From Casuarina equisetifolia (Eukaryota > Streptophyta > Magnoliopsida > Fagales > Casuarinaceae), in the NCBI GenBank assembly GCA_028551475.1, contig CM052362.1:9795354-9859353 (forward strand): a stretch of DNA of 64,000 nt. The letters are read 5' to 3'. Numbering within the stretch: position 1 is the first letter of the stretch; the number at the start of each line of letters is the position of its first letter. Below are positions 1 to 12,850 of the stretch, one piece after another. The position numbers were made by a program, and so were the translations under genes. The notes below the pieces were generated by a model. That model was given only the letters and a program-made list of their open reading frames with translations. It was not told the origin of the DNA and searched no databases.

Positions 1-1170
1 AAAATACATGATCCATAGTTTCTCTTTCACCCTTTTTGTAGCAATAGCACTTAGATGCCAATTAGATTTCCTTTCGTTGCATATTATATTCCATAGGGAT
101 GCCATAATGAATTAATTTCCACATAAACAATCCAATATTAAGAGGGACTACTTTGTTCCATAGAAACTTTACCTAAATCACTTTTTCTTTTTCACTCTCC
201 AATTATAATACACTAATGAAGTTAAAAATTCACTAGAAGCACTTAAATCATAGACAAGTTTATTCGAGTCCTAACTACATACAATTTTGTTGGCCTACTC
301 CTACTGCTCACTAGACAAATGTTCCTTAAAAAAATCTTGACTTTAAAAGGCTTCCTTAACCGTTATATCCTGTTGTGGACATAAAGGATACCAAAAAGGT
401 TGTCCAATCCAATTATCCTTTCAAAATGAACATTTACCCTCCCCAATAATCTATTTACCATGCTTGATTGAATACTTCAACCAAGGCAAAAGCATCTTCT
501 ATGTATATAAATGTGCATTCTTTTTACTTCATTTAATTGCTTCCATTGAATGTTATACTTAGCTTGCATAACTGAAGCCTACAATGATTGTCCCTAAACG
601 AACCACCATGCAAACTTCATTTGAAAGGTTTGCATCGTATGCTTTAGGTTTGAACTCCTAGACCACCTTCCTCCATAGGCATGCATATACTTCACCATTT
701 AACCTAATGATTACCATGTCTATCCCTATTACTCCACATAAATTTGGCTAATATGTTATTAGTCTTCTATATGATTGTCTTAAACACTTTTGTAATGGAG
801 AGGTTATGTATTGACACAGAGGAGAAAACACTTTTGATCAATGTCAAATTGGCCCCTATGATAAGAATTTCACTTTTCAATTATGCACTTTAATTGCTAT
901 AACATCTACCATCTCATCAAAATAATGAATGCAACTCCACCCCTTGAATAATGAAATACCCAAGTATTTAACTGGCATGTCTATAAAAGAGAATCCTATT
1001 ATCTAATTGATAAGTTCTTTCTTTAATGGTTCTAATTTCTTTAACATTATTACCCTCGTCTTCTCTTCATTCACCTTTTGTCTATTATATGCTTTATACT
1101 CTTGTAACAAAGCCTTAAGATACTCAAGAGATCATTGAATTTCTTCCATAAAAATTAATATACCATCAAC
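1..1170 (-). mobile_element. Degraded plant L1-type LINE: end of reverse transcriptase and zf-RVT region
   Basis: Read on the minus strand, this stretch gives pieces of the C-terminal half of a plant non-LTR reverse transcriptase. At about 1020-1085 the frame reads QKVNEEKTR followed by VIML, matching the usual 'GQKVN..KS' stretch after the FADD motif. At about 930-990 it reads DMPVKYLGISLFKGW, the conserved 'LPVKYLGVPL' block. The part nearest position 1 resembles the Cys/Trp-rich zf-RVT tail. Stops and frame changes are frequent, so the copy is dead. The element probably continues left of the window. The family is inferred from these motifs and no subfamily is claimed. Confidence 0.75.
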
Positions 1171-1660
1171 ATTTGATAAATGAGAAACTCCCCAAAATTA
1201 TTATCACCTTTAAAACAATTTAGTGTGATCATCCTTCAAAAAAATGATTCACAAATATAAATTCAATTCAAATTAATTATGTAGCTTATTTTTGTTTTCA
1301 AGGAAATAAGGACAATATCTTAACATATCTTATTTAATAATAATAAAGCTAAGCATAATAATCATATCTTGCAAGAGTACAAAAGACAATGCATAAAACT
1401 AACCTATAAAGGATTAAACTAACTAATCTATAAACTAAATTCTTAACTAAAGCATACATGTAGTAAGAAAACAAAGGGCCTTGTATAGGTAGAGGCTTTT
1501 AATTCAACTACCCCACTTATTAGGTCATGGTCTTTATGCTTGTGTCTTGGCCAACTTTTATAGTACTCTAATACAAAGGTTCAGCTCTATGTTCATACTA
1601 TTTTTCACGTGCTGGAGCAAAAAACTGACACAAACCACAAATTTAGAACTACAAAATAAA
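1171..1660. other. AT-rich stretch, nothing recognised
   Basis: This stretch lies between the LINE relic and the tandem duplication. I see no coding frame, RNA gene or terminal repeat. It may hold the 5' side of the LINE, but no motif supports that. Confidence 0.4.
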
Positions 1661-2245
1661 GTCTTAAATTTGTAAAATTGCAAAGAAGTATCTTGATGTC
1701 AAAAATCGCTTTAAGCACATAGTTATATCTTATGATAAAAGTAAATAAGTTATCTTGCTAATTAAGGAATTTTATTAAATTACTCTTATTAGTAAAATGT
1801 TTTGGAAGCTTATGACAAGGTATCGGTATTTGTCTTTGGATTTTTCAACTCATATCTTACATGTCAAAGCTGACTCACCAGTTACTTCGTGCCTGTGACA
1901 TGATATTCATGGTGGCGGACAACATTGACGTTGATTGGAACGGCCGTATTAGTTTTAAATTTGCAAAATTGCCAAGTAGTGTCTTGATGTCAAAAATCGC
2001 TTTAGGCACATAGTTTCTTATATCTTATGATAAAAGTAAATGAGGTATCTTGCTAATTAAGGAATTCTCTAAAATTACTCTTATTAGTAAAATGTTTTGG
2101 AAGCTTATGACAAGGTATGGTATTAATCTTTAGATTTTTCAACCCATATCTTACAGTCAAAGCTGACTCACCAATTACTTCGTGCTTGTGACATGATATT
2201 CATGGTGGCGGACAACACCGAGGTTGATTAGAACGGCCGGATTAG
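1661..2245. repeat. Two-copy tandem duplication, unit about 292 bp
   Basis: The stretch 1661-1952 is repeated directly at 1953-2245. The copies share long identical blocks, including the AAAATCGCTTTA region, a run around TTAGTAAAATGTTTTGGAAG and a run around ATGATATTCATGGTGGCGG. Identity by eye is a little above 90 percent, with a few small indels. The unit is richer in GC and CG than its surroundings and has no open frame. It contains GTCAAAGCTGACTCA-like sequence with W-box-type TGAC cores, so a duplicated regulatory fragment is possible, but that is inference. Confidence 0.85.
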
Positions 2246-3420
2246 CTTCGTAAAAATAATGGAAAAGAAGCCTCCAGAAGCAGTTCCAGGGAGAAAAAGT
2301 AGTGTCAGCTGTCCAAAAAATTGTTGGGGAGATCATTTCTATCACTTGTTACACCGATCAGAACGTTCTAGCCAATTTAATTGCCTATGTCTCTTCTAGC
2401 TGAATTATTTTCCACCGTAGGCTCGGATTGAAAATAGCTTCTATTCTGTGTTAAATGTTGACTTTCGTAAAATATCAGCATGTCTCTGCAGCGGTCCAGA
2501 TTTTCAGCCGTATTCTTAGCAAAAGATCTAGTGATTGGACGAGATGAGGTAGGCCAGAAATTGTTATGAACAGGATCTCGGCTAATCTGGAGAGCGACCT
2601 TGTCATGGGTCTTTTAGGTTGTACAACAAAATCTCCCCCTTGGCACATATAATTATCTTTAGGCCTTCTACCTCTAATGATGTTAAACGACCAAGGAACC
2701 TTAAACTCACTCTAGCAAACAATTAATTCCCACACACGGCCCCAAAATCTAACCCCGACAACTTCAAGATCTCAGCCCAACAAACACAAACCCCCCCTAA
2801 CAGCAACCTTTCAAATTGCTTGATTCTCGAGGGAAACCACACCTCACCAAAGCCTCTTCTTCATTAAGTATAAAAACCCACAAAATGCACGCTGCATTGT
2901 TTTAAGGAACCCTAACTACAAAAAGGGAATACCTACGGGCTGGGTTCCCATTATTTGGGCTTACAACTGAAAATAAAAACAGCAACTAAAAAGATGAGAG
3001 GCATAACTGGGTCATGTCAAATGGGCTTAGGAAAGAGCCCGTAACAGAAATCGTGATCGATTTCTTTGTTTAGCTTCGGTTTCCTACCATTCTTTGCAAT
3101 TGAGGAAAGAACTTCATAGAATTTAACAAGACCTCCAAAGTCTGGTTACAAAACAGTTTGCTCAAAAGATGCCAACTAAGAACTTTTCCCCCTTTTATAC
3201 CTGTGACCAGTGAACTCCTAATTCACTTACTTAGCCGCTAAACACATAAGACGCATATAGCAACAGTTAATACGACAACCTAACAATTTATTTCCTACTC
3301 ATCACTCTTGGCCACGTGTGCCCAAGTTGGAAGCTGACGTTGCAGAAGAGGCTGACTGTTGGGGTCTCTGTGACAATAACCCATTTCAGAATTAGACTGC
3401 ATACTTGGAGGTGAGTTCTT
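2246..3420. other. GC-richer low-copy-like stretch, no gene recognised
   Basis: This stretch follows the tandem duplication and has more CG dinucleotides than the retroelement tracts. It holds a TATA-like TATAAAAA on the plus strand near 2870, TATAAAAGGGGG on the minus strand near 3199-3188, and a CACGTG core near 3313. No open frame with family resemblance was found. It could be a promoter or leader remnant of a neighbouring gene, or an unrecognised LTR. I cannot choose between these. Confidence 0.3.
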
Positions 3421-4640
3421 AAATGTTTACTTCAAACAATAGCCTTTTCTTGGAAAATTAATAAAATAAAGGTTTTTTCTACCATATATATACTTAATTT
3501 ATATTGCATATGAAGCGAAATAATTTGGTAGCTAGGTCAAAGTCCCATTCCTTTTTGAGTCCTCAATTCACAATTTTTAATATAAATTACTAAATATATC
3601 CTACGTATTTGTTAGATATTGTTTAGAAGCCAGGACGCATCCATTAATCTCAACTATCTTTTCGTTTTTCTTTTCTTTTGGACGCATATTTTGAAGCAAA
3701 ATACGCTTAGAACAAAACGGTTTACCAACTGGTTAATAGACAAGGATGTGACACATGTTGTAGAGATGGGCTGCAAAATGCATGCCAGCATTACAATCAT
3801 ATGATGCCGATATAGTGATACACTATTTAGCTTATGCTGTTACTAAGTAAGGAAAATTAAGTTACAAATAGGAATTTGCTAAAATGGTCAAGTAGTAAAT
3901 ACCTTCCACGTATGGATTCTCATTTTTTCTATCCATTTCGCAAAGAAGCAGGTAGCAATGCATGTGACAAAGACCATACCTGGGGTTAAAAGCGCCTGAG
4001 ACCATTGCTTAAGGATAAAAGTTGCAGATAACAATTACTGAATTCAGAAATACTTTTTTTTTTTCAGAAATGCTTTTGAAAGCTTATTTTGAACATTTTG
4101 GGGAGCTAAAATTGAATGTACAATTTGACTTAAGACTTAATTCGGGTTTTGTCGCATTCATTAACTCTTCTAGGTAAAATAAGAATGTAACATTTTTGTT
4201 AATTGTGTTTTAATCATAGATCGGGTTTAATCTCATCATGAATCTAAAGTAGCTTTCTTTTTTTTCCTTGGAAAAACTCAAGCTTGCCAAAAAATTTTAA
4301 ATGAACTTTTTCTTTTTTTTTTAAGAGCAGCATGATTAAAGCTTTTATCCGTTTTCCAATTCATAGAAATGTCATTACATTTATATGGTATTCATTGTCC
4401 CTTGTTTAATAGTATATAAATATGTTTAACCGTGACTTATGTATAAATAAAGCCTCAAAAGTGCTTGAACTTGGTCTGACTGCTAAATGAATAAGCATAA
4501 CAATTTTTCCACACACAAATGAGCAGATTCAACTAACAAAGTCACAGACACGTATTAACGGTGACAATGCACAAATGGAGAAAAAATGAATGCTGAAAGA
4601 TTCTTATCATTGTTCTGTAGTTTTTTATTTTTATTTTTTG
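3421..4640. other. AT-rich intergenic stretch, nothing recognised
   Basis: Homopolymer-rich sequence with many T and A runs. A 61-codon open stretch at 3619-3804 has no recognisable domain and is probably chance. Confidence 0.4.
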
Positions 4641-4654
4641 TTTAGAATATGAAC

Positions 4655-4755
4655 TTAGGCCAATAGCTCAGTGATAAAGTTATTAATAGGAAACCTCAAG
4701 GGTCATTGGTTCAAATCTATCCATTCCTTTATCTAATAAGAACAAAAAAGAAAAA
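4655..4755 (+). mobile_element. tRNA-derived SINE relic
   Basis: An RNA polymerase III A-box-like TAGCTCAGTGAT at 4664-4675 is followed about 33 bases later by a B box, GGTTCAAATC, at 4708-4717. That spacing is typical of a tRNA-derived promoter. A short tail leads into an A-rich run at about 4740-4758. The body does not fold as an intact tRNA, and there is no anticodon arm I would trust. This is therefore a SINE or tRNA pseudogene rather than a working tRNA. Confidence 0.6.
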
Positions 4756-4907
4756 AAAAGCTACTTTGAGATCAAAAGCTACTAGTTGTACTACTTAGCT
4801 ATTGGCCATGATTTTATCATCTTTCTCTAATTAACAATCAACTCCTAAACCATTTGGTTTGGCACCCAGTTCGACCTTTTTTCCTAGAGCAACTAAAATT
4901 AATCAAA

Positions 4908-5020
4908 ATTGGCAAGTGTTTAGTTCAATTAGTAGTTAGTGCTACCTAATATCAAAGAGCCCTTAGGTTCAATACCTAACTCTTTTCCTCATTTACCTAC
5001 CAAAAACAAAAACCTACAAT
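4908..5020 (+). mobile_element. Second tRNA-like SINE relic
   Basis: An A-box-like TAGTTCAATTAGTAG at 4921-4935 and a B box GTTCAATAC at 4967-4975 lie in the same order and similar spacing as in the SINE 250 bp upstream. An A-rich tail at about 5000-5015 follows. The two relics are not close copies outside the boxes, so they look like separate insertions or tRNA pseudogenes. Confidence 0.5.
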
Positions 5021-5796
5021 CAATCAAAATTTTTCTAAAGGAAATATATTGATATATACTTCAAACACTTGCCGAGCATAAATGTGCTTTTTCAAGTCTT
5101 TGATAAAGGATAGACGTTGTAACATTTGAATTCTTTCAATGCTATAGAGAACTTCACTAGCTATAAAAATAAAAATAAATAAATAAACACTGTGAAATTA
5201 ATGTATTGAGGAAAAATTCCACTTTGTAGTTCATCTTCATTTCTTTGCCCCTCTTTGTAGAGGTTTGATTAAATTTGGTCTTTAAATAAACACCAAATAT
5301 TAAAAAGACCTATTTCGTTCAAGTATAAAATATAATTTTGTCTTATCATCTCTATGCGTAGACTTTAGGTTATGTAGACACTTTAGTAAGGTCTTGTGGG
5401 CCTTCACATTCCTACAAAGCTAACTCTTCAGGAATTTTTACCTACAACACTTATAAACTCATTCTTACTCAATTTTTTTACCCAACATGGGACTTATCTT
5501 AACACTCCCTTGTCACACATTGAGTTCTAAGCCATAATAATTTTTTTTACTAGTTTTTTGGTCCTATGCTAGAATAATCAACATGCTTTTTGCTAGGAAA
5601 TTGACCTACTTTTTGTTTAGTCTTCTTAGTCTCCAATAACTCTATCCAATGTGGGAATTATCTTAACACACTCCATAATTGAGAAGGAAAGATGCAAGAA
5701 ACTTTTTTTATGAACATATGAAGACTTAGGCTACCTAAACACTACACATGAAAGTAAGGGTTGAAAGACTTCCTTTTTTAAAGTTCCTTTCTTTCC
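5021..5796. other. AT-rich stretch with a short imperfect internal repeat
   Basis: A motif reading CCAACATGGGACTTATCTTA near 5482 recurs in altered form near 5648 (CCAATGTGGGAATTATCTTA), about 165 bp apart. This type of 'TGGGA' block is common in plant transposon ends. No coding frame was seen. It may be the 5' side of the Copia relic that follows. Confidence 0.35.
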
Positions 5797-7638
5797 ATGA
5801 TAATGCATCATATACTTTGTTGTCTCTTTCTTATATTCTACTATGAGGTCTTAGCCCAAAAGCACAAGCTTGTAGTAACCATAGATGTACTCTTTGATGA
5901 GAAGGCTTTTTACAACGTGAAATTGAAAAAGGCAAAGCATTATAACATTTTAGTTCCAAGCATCTTAAGGGAGATCTTATATCACGATTCATTAGAGGGA
6001 GAAGAAGCAAGCTCTACAGCTCTAAGCAAGACTACTTACACCTATTGAGAATTAGCTTGCAACCAACCATTAACAAGTAATAGATAGACTAAGCTTACTC
6101 TTATCAAAATGAGGCCTTTGGATGAGATTTTTGAATGTTGCAATTTCATGAATCTCAAACCATATTTTTTTGAAGAGGCTACCAAGGAGAAAGAATGTAG
6201 AGATGAAATTAAAGTTAAGCCAGAAACTATTCAAAAGAACAACACATGGAAGCTATTTAATGTGCCAAAAAGTAAAAAGTCTACTAGACTAAAATAAATT
6301 TATAAATTGAAAACTGATTCAACAGGAAAAGTTCCAAAATACAAATCCAAGCTTGTATGCAAGGGATACTCTCAAGTACAAGGGGTGGACTATGGTGAAA
6401 CATTTGCTCTAGTTGCTTAACTTGGAACCATCAAACTGATAGTTGAAACAATTGCTCAACTCAAGTGGGTAATCTTCCAACTTTGAGTTAAAGCAACCTA
6501 CTTAAATGGGGAAATTACTAAGATGTTTATGTGGAGTAGCCTTAAGGGTTTGAAGATAAAGGAAAGCTAAACAAGGGACCATATGGCTTTAAACAAGCTC
6601 TTAGAGCTTGCTTTAGCAAGATAAGTGGCTTCTTCTTGTGACAAGGTTTTCCCACAAGTATAAGAATGAATCAATTCTTATGGTGTCCTTTTATGTAAAT
6701 GACTTAATCTACACAAGAAATGATGATGGGAAGTTAAAGAAATTCAAGGTTAATATGTTAAAAGCTTTTAAAATGAATGATCTAGGTAGAATGTTGTACT
6801 TTCTAAGGATGGAAGTAACATAAGGCAATAAAGGGATTTGTATCTCTCAATCCAAGTTTATTAAAGGGCTTCTTTTTAAATTCAATATGCTTAACCACAA
6901 GATAGTTGCAATGTCCCAAGGATTTAAATATATCTTGAGGATGATTTTAGGTTTGCCAATGCTATTATCTATAGAAGCTTAATTGGTAGCTTATTATATG
7001 TTCTAGGGACAAGAATAGATGTACTTTATTTAATAACAATGCTCTCTTGGTTTATGCAACAACTTGCATAGCTCCAGTTCACCAAGGTTAAGAGAATTCT
7101 AAGGTATCTTCATGTCACTCTTTATTTTCGATTGATGTTCTCTTGTTATTTTAAATTAAAGCTAGTTGGATATGGTAATGGTGATTGGCTTGGTAATGTT
7201 AAAGACTATAATAATGTTAAATATTCCAAAAGCACTATTGGTTACGTTAAGTGTTTAGTTGGATGTCAAAAAAGCTATCTTTTATTGCTTTTTCAACAAC
7301 TCATGCAAAGTATATGGCTACCTTAGTCACTACCACTTTATGCATCTAGTTAAGGAGGCTACTAGCTAAATTAGGCAATGAACCAAAAAGGATTATGGAT
7401 ATGTTTTGTGACAATTAATCCATATTGCCATAGCTAAAAAACCAAGCCATCATTCTTGCATAAAGCATATTGCCATTCAAGTTCACTTCTGTAGAGACAT
7501 TGTGGAATCAAAATAAACTAAGTAATGCACTACAAAAGATTAGAGCAAATAGTTGACATTCTAGCCAAGAGTCTTTCCATGGACCAACATGAGAAATCTA
7601 CAAAATAATAGGAGTTATCTTAAACCATTAGGGAAGGG
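5797..7638 (+). mobile_element. Copia retrotransposon relic: linker, reverse transcriptase, RNase H
   Basis: The plus strand carries broken pol pieces in the normal Copia order. At about 6109-6297 a frame contains the pre-RT block ending in KNNTWKLFNVPKS. At about 6340-6420 come KLVCKGYSQVQGVDYGETFA-type residues of RT motif 1. At about 6640-6820 lies the YVNDLIYT catalytic-box region of the reverse transcriptase, and from about 7130 to 7600 RNase H pieces. At the 3' end a purine tract (AGGGAAGGG) abuts TGTTAGGATTTG at 7639, the expected layout of polypurine tract and 3' LTR. Many breaks; a fossil. The 5' LTR was not found. Confidence 0.85.
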
Positions 7639-8023
7639 TGTTAGGATTTGTCAAAAGAAGTAGAAAACAATTTTAGGTGATGGATAAAGCTTGTTTAGTA
7701 ATTGAATAAGCAAGCCATTACAATCATTTGGGAGAAATAAATCCCAAGATAAAAGAAAATTGACACACTTAGCGATATATATATATATGAAGAGGAAGAA
7801 TAGTGCAAAAAACATCTTAGTTGCGTTTGTGGTGTATTTTTACCAAAAAGGGTCATTATAGGTCCTACATGTGAGGATAGCATGCTAGCCTTCCTTTGGA
7901 CGGTAAGTGTGGCGTTGCATGCTATAGTGCTATAGGTTGCAGGTGTTAATTCCCTACTTGGAAACCAACCTTTGACTCCAACATGGTAACCATGTGGCTG
8001 ACACATGACACCATGTCTAAACA
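7639..8023. repeat. LTR-like block (TG...CA) shared between two tail-to-tail Copia relics
   Basis: The 385-bp block begins TGTTAGGA and ends TCTAAACA. On its left is the polypurine tract of the sense Copia relic. On its right, read on the minus strand, is the purine tract AAAGGGG that ends the antisense relic. It contains a short AT dinucleotide run near 7780. A 121-codon antisense open stretch overlaps it but shows no domain. Whether it is one LTR or two fused partial LTRs cannot be decided by eye. Confidence 0.5.
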
Positions 8024-11000
8024 CCCCTTTAAGTTGGTAATTAATAAGAATTGGCAACACTAAGCTTACGAAGAAAATGGTTATGTTGATTTGCCCCTAG
8101 GGCCTTAGCCAACATGTCTACTAGTTAATCATTTTTCCTCTAATGATTGGTCTTTATAAGGTCATGACAAATCTTCTCATGGATGAAGTGGTAGTTGACA
8201 TCTATGTGCTTGGTATGCTAATGAACTATAAGGTTGACTGCAAGCTTTATGATAGCTTTTTTTTTTTTATCACAATATAAGGCCATAAGGCAAGGAATGT
8301 CAAGCCCTATACCTTTAAGTCCTAAGAGCCAAATAATCTCACAAAAAGTGATTGTCATTGTTCGATACTTAACTTTAGTAGATGATCATAATATCACTCC
8401 TTCTTACTTTTTCATAAAATTATACATCACCAAGCATTGCAGAAAATCCTATTAACAATTTCCTCCCTATATTATATGTAGCATAGTTACAATAATAATA
8501 AGTTCACATTTGATAACCACCTAAAGAGAGGATAAACAAACCTATGCCAAGACAACCCTTCTCATTAAATGAATGGTTGTTTTCCAATGAGATTTCTTAG
8601 GTGAGTGTACAAATTAAGCCAAATTATGAATTGTATAGCCTCATCACATTGTTATAGTTCAACTTTCCTATGAAATGTTAATATTTTTAGGAATCCTTCA
8701 ATGGAAGGTCATCCTTTTATGGCACAAGAGTCTCTTAATAATTTTTAACTATAGTTAGTGTTAAATTGGTATCCATAGGGTTGTTAACTAGCTTAGTTCT
8801 CCCAAGTCACATTTTGTTTATCAATTTAAATATGTACTTATAATAACTCAAATGAATACCTTAATCATCTTGTAGAACCTTAACCTTAAGAAAAACTTGA
8901 GGTCTCTTAAGTCTTTGATGTGAATGGAGGAGTGAAGATATGCCTTCAACTCTTTTATCCCATTAGTTTCATCATAAATAATGAGGATGTTATCTACACA
9001 AATTATAAGTATGACTATTAAGTTACCTTATTTCTTTGATGAAAATGAGGTATTGTGCATGGAATCTTTATATCCAGTTTTTAGTAATGAGTTAGTGAAC
9101 TTGGTGTACCATTGCCTGATAACTTACTTTAGTTCACAAAATATTTCTTCAACTTGCACACTTTTATGCTCTTCTCATGTGGATCACTTGGTAAAAGTTA
9201 CATATAAACGTCCCCCTTCAGATGTCCTTGTAGGAACATATTATTAATGTCCATTTGATGAATGCTAACTAATTCAAAGCTACTAGTGAAAAGGCACATT
9301 TAACTATAGTATGCTTTACTATTAATGTGAAGATCTCAAGGTAATCCATCCTTTTCTTCTAGCTGAATCACTTTGTCAATAATATGCCCTTGTATCACTC
9401 TACTATCCTATCAATATTGTATTTAATCTTATACATTCATTTACATCTAGTAAGCTTTTTCCTAGGTGACAACTCCACAATCTCCTAAGTGTCATTATCT
9501 CCAATGCTCTAATCTCCTCTCCCATGGCATTTTGCCATCCAAGATCACCAACAACCTCACAGGGATGGACATGCTCAATCTCATTTGAGATGGATGCAAT
9601 GAAATGTTAGTTATCAACTAGTAGGTGATTATAGGAAATGTAAGCTAAAAAAGAGTATTATTTAGGCTGAAAAAGGGTATTCAAATGATATACTTTCTAA
9701 GACATTAGCAATAGGACAAACTTAGTCTTTTTTATTAAAATGGTGGTTAGGTTTTCTTAGTAGACCATTATGGAACTATTTGAGATGGAATATTAGGTGG
9801 GCTATTTGATAATGGTTCTTTGGTATCATCATTAGAAAGGATGTCATAAAAATGAGTTGATAGCAATAGAGGTATGAGATTATAATTAGGCTATGGTGAG
9901 GTAATAGGTTGAGTTTGGTGGTTGGCTAAGCCATCAATGGTAGTTTAAGTAGAAGGTAACTCATAAAAGGCTTTGTCGTTTCCCTAAAGGCAACCTTAGA
10001 GGAGGGTGAATTAGGTTTCTAATTTCTCACTCTTTGGATAAAGATATAGCATACTATAGGATAACAACAATTTCTATCCATTTATAGTCACTTAGCAAGT
10101 AGATTTGATATGAGCTACATAATCCTAAGTAGTAATTCTTAGCATGGTTAAATAATATATCCAATAGCAATATAAGAACTTCAAAAACTACTTAGTAACA
10201 ATGTGAGAGTTCATTCAAAACATTAATAGTGTTATCCATGTTTTCACAAACCACAATAGTAAATTGTTTATGCAATATTTGTAAAGCTAAGCATTCATAC
10301 ACATAATCTTTTAAATGATTGGAAAATCTCATTCAACACACCTCCTTTGATAGACCTATCAAAAGGTTATATTAGTTTTAAGTGATTAGAGGAAACATCT
10401 AACCCACCTTCTACAATGTTTAGTAATCTCATGGATTACTCACTACAATGTTTATTTTAGACTAGTATAGGACTGTTCTTCACAAGATTCAACAAATTAC
10501 AATACCAAAAGGACTCACTAGAAAGAAACCCCAAATGATAAAAATGGTTTAACACATATAGTTTCTATGCTTAGACAATACATAATAAAATTAGCAATGA
10601 GAATAGTAATATGAGCTACAAAGTAAAGACCATTAACAAGAAAAAACAAACTTTTAAGAGAACACAATGGGAACATATTATGATTTTCTTCTTCTTTTTT
10701 TCTTAACAATTCTTTAGCTTGTCTTTTTACCTCTTTTCAAGGGAACTTCTTCATCTTTAGTAGCCTTTAATGCCTCCTTAGATTAGGCTATACTTTTAGA
10801 GTAGATAAATTGTAGTAGAATGGTAAGAATTTCAAAACAACTGGATTTCCCACTTTCCCCTCAACTTGAATCTATGATATCCTAGATTAGGCTATATTTT
10901 TAAAGTAGATAGATGGTAGCAGAATGGTAAGAATTTCAGAATAACTCAATTTCCCACTTTCCTTTCTTTTCTCTTCTTTTCTACATGCATGACATTATAG

Positions 11001-12850
11001 ATTCAAAGAGGGGATTTTGAACTAGCTTCTTCATGGTGGCTTTTATCAGGCATTCAACTCAAGTGCTTTAGACTACATTTGTCTAACCGTTCTAGGAATG
11101 TCTCATTACGAGAATGATCCACACAAGGCCAGATTCACACCTTCATTGTTTGCCACTTATCCCACATGCAGTCAATTTCTTATCCTTTTCAAATGGGCTC
11201 TCTCACATGCACTTTAGGACTTCCTTTATATGAGCATAGTAGGCTTATAAAATGTGACCATCCTTCATTTCATCTCATTTTTTGGGCCTTATTAAATATG
11301 GATAGTATAGTAAGGAAAAAATTCTATAAACATATAAGATTTAATTTACAATAGATACAAAGGTCATAAAGTATATATTCATTTAATAGTGATCTCTAAG
11401 ACAATTTCAACATTCTTATGAATATATAAGTTTAGCACCATGAGGAATATTGCATATATTATAAGCATAGAACATGGAGATAAACACAATATTGGCACAA
11501 CATTAGGTTAACATGCACAATCATGAAAAATATTAGTTTTACTTAACTCAAGAAGCTCAGGATCATGCTACATCTTAAAGACCTCTGTAATGGGTTTAGT
11601 CAAAAGTACGTGCAAAGAATAATGTGACTTGGGCTTTACATGTGAAAAAAAAACAAAACTAGTAAAATTTATTTCTTATTTTACCCAACCTTTTGAATTC
11701 ATTCATTAAATGGTCCTAAAATTCATAAAAATCCATATAAAGTATAACTTAGCAATTGTTCTCAAGACAAAATTTGGACATAGATATCAAGTTGAATTTG
11801 AAATATAAGGAATATAAAATTATGTTCAATTTTAAGTATTTGGGTGTGGGTGTCACAAGTGTGAATGACCATAGTGCTATCATTATTATGGGATTTAACT
11901 TTCCTAATTTAGAGTGCATGAGATAATTGAATCTAAGTATTGAAAGTTAGTAGTAATATGATTATTTGCTTCTTAAACAATTATGTATCATTTATCAAGG
12001 AATTGAAGTATACTTATCAATTGATGCTAAGCCTTTTATGCAAAATCATCCTTTAAGAACTTCACAAAGCACTGATAATTGGTTTTGGTAATGAAGACAA
12101 CATAATAAATCATCTACCACCTAATTTGTCTTACCTTTCTCCTTATGATTTCTATGTCCAAGTGGACAACCATTTAGCTTGTCACATTACTTGCATTGTG
12201 ACCATCTACCTTTCATTACTTGCATTGTGGATCCATCAACTTATAACACTTCTACTTTTTATTACCCTTTTACCCACAAAAATGACATTTTTCAATTTTC
12301 CTTGACCTAAATGATCTATCATTTTGCACTATCTTCATCATAAATGAAAAGTCATTTTTGTTGGAACGACTGGCACTTGTCCTTAAATTTTTTGTTGCCT
12401 TAACATGACTAACACCCTGAGGAAAAGTTGTTATGTTGCCTATTTTTTTCCTTATAATGCCCTAATGATATCTTGCCTTGTAGAGCATTGAATAGATTTT
12501 CATAAGGTTCATTATCAAAATTTGGTCCTAGAGCATTCAATAATAGTTATCTAGGACCCTAAGAAGTTGATTAAACTTCATGGCTTTTTAATAGTCCTTC
12601 CATGGTAGTAAGTCACTTTCTCTAGCAAGGTTTATTCCATCAATTAAGCAAATTCATCCCAAAGTTGACAAAGTCACCTAAAATAGGCCAAAATTAGCTT
12701 GTCTCCTTAACAAATAATGCATAATTCATTAATAATATCATAAACCCTAGATGGGTCAACCTAGTGATACTATGCTTAAGGCTCAACCCATATGGTGGCA
12801 ATGTCCTAGGTGTAAATTAGATTATAATGAAGGTGGTTTGCAATTGAGTA
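8024..12850 (-). mobile_element. Antisense Copia retrotransposon relic A (RNase H to gag)
   Basis: The parts appear in reverse order along the plus strand, as expected for a minus-strand element. RNase H lies at about 8060-8700 and gives HFIHEK and LVDMLAKALGANQH near its end. Reverse transcriptase is at about 8850-9560. Linker and integrase fragments lie at about 9780-10700. A gag region with Cys/His-rich zinc-knuckle-like sequence is at about 12100-12350, and the remaining gag runs to about 12850. No LTR pair was found, although the 3' LTR start fits position 8023. The relic has many breaks and few CG dinucleotides, so it is old. Confidence 0.75.
10779..10967. repeat. Two-copy tandem duplication, period about 104 bp, within Copia relic A
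   Basis: The segment starting GATTAGGCTATACTTTTAGA at 10781 recurs as GATTAGGCTATATTTTTAAA at 10885. The match continues through AGAATGGTAAGAATTTC and CCCACTTTCC in both copies. Mismatches amount to roughly one in ten. It lies within the transposon relic and has no coding value. Confidence 0.8.

Noticed and set aside
4655-4725. Functional tRNA gene
   Set aside because: A and B boxes are present, but the acceptor and anticodon arms do not pair convincingly and an A-rich tail follows, so a SINE relic is more likely.
7695-8060. 121-codon minus-strand open frame
   Set aside because: It lies across an LTR-like block and the tail of a Copia relic, and shows no protein family features.
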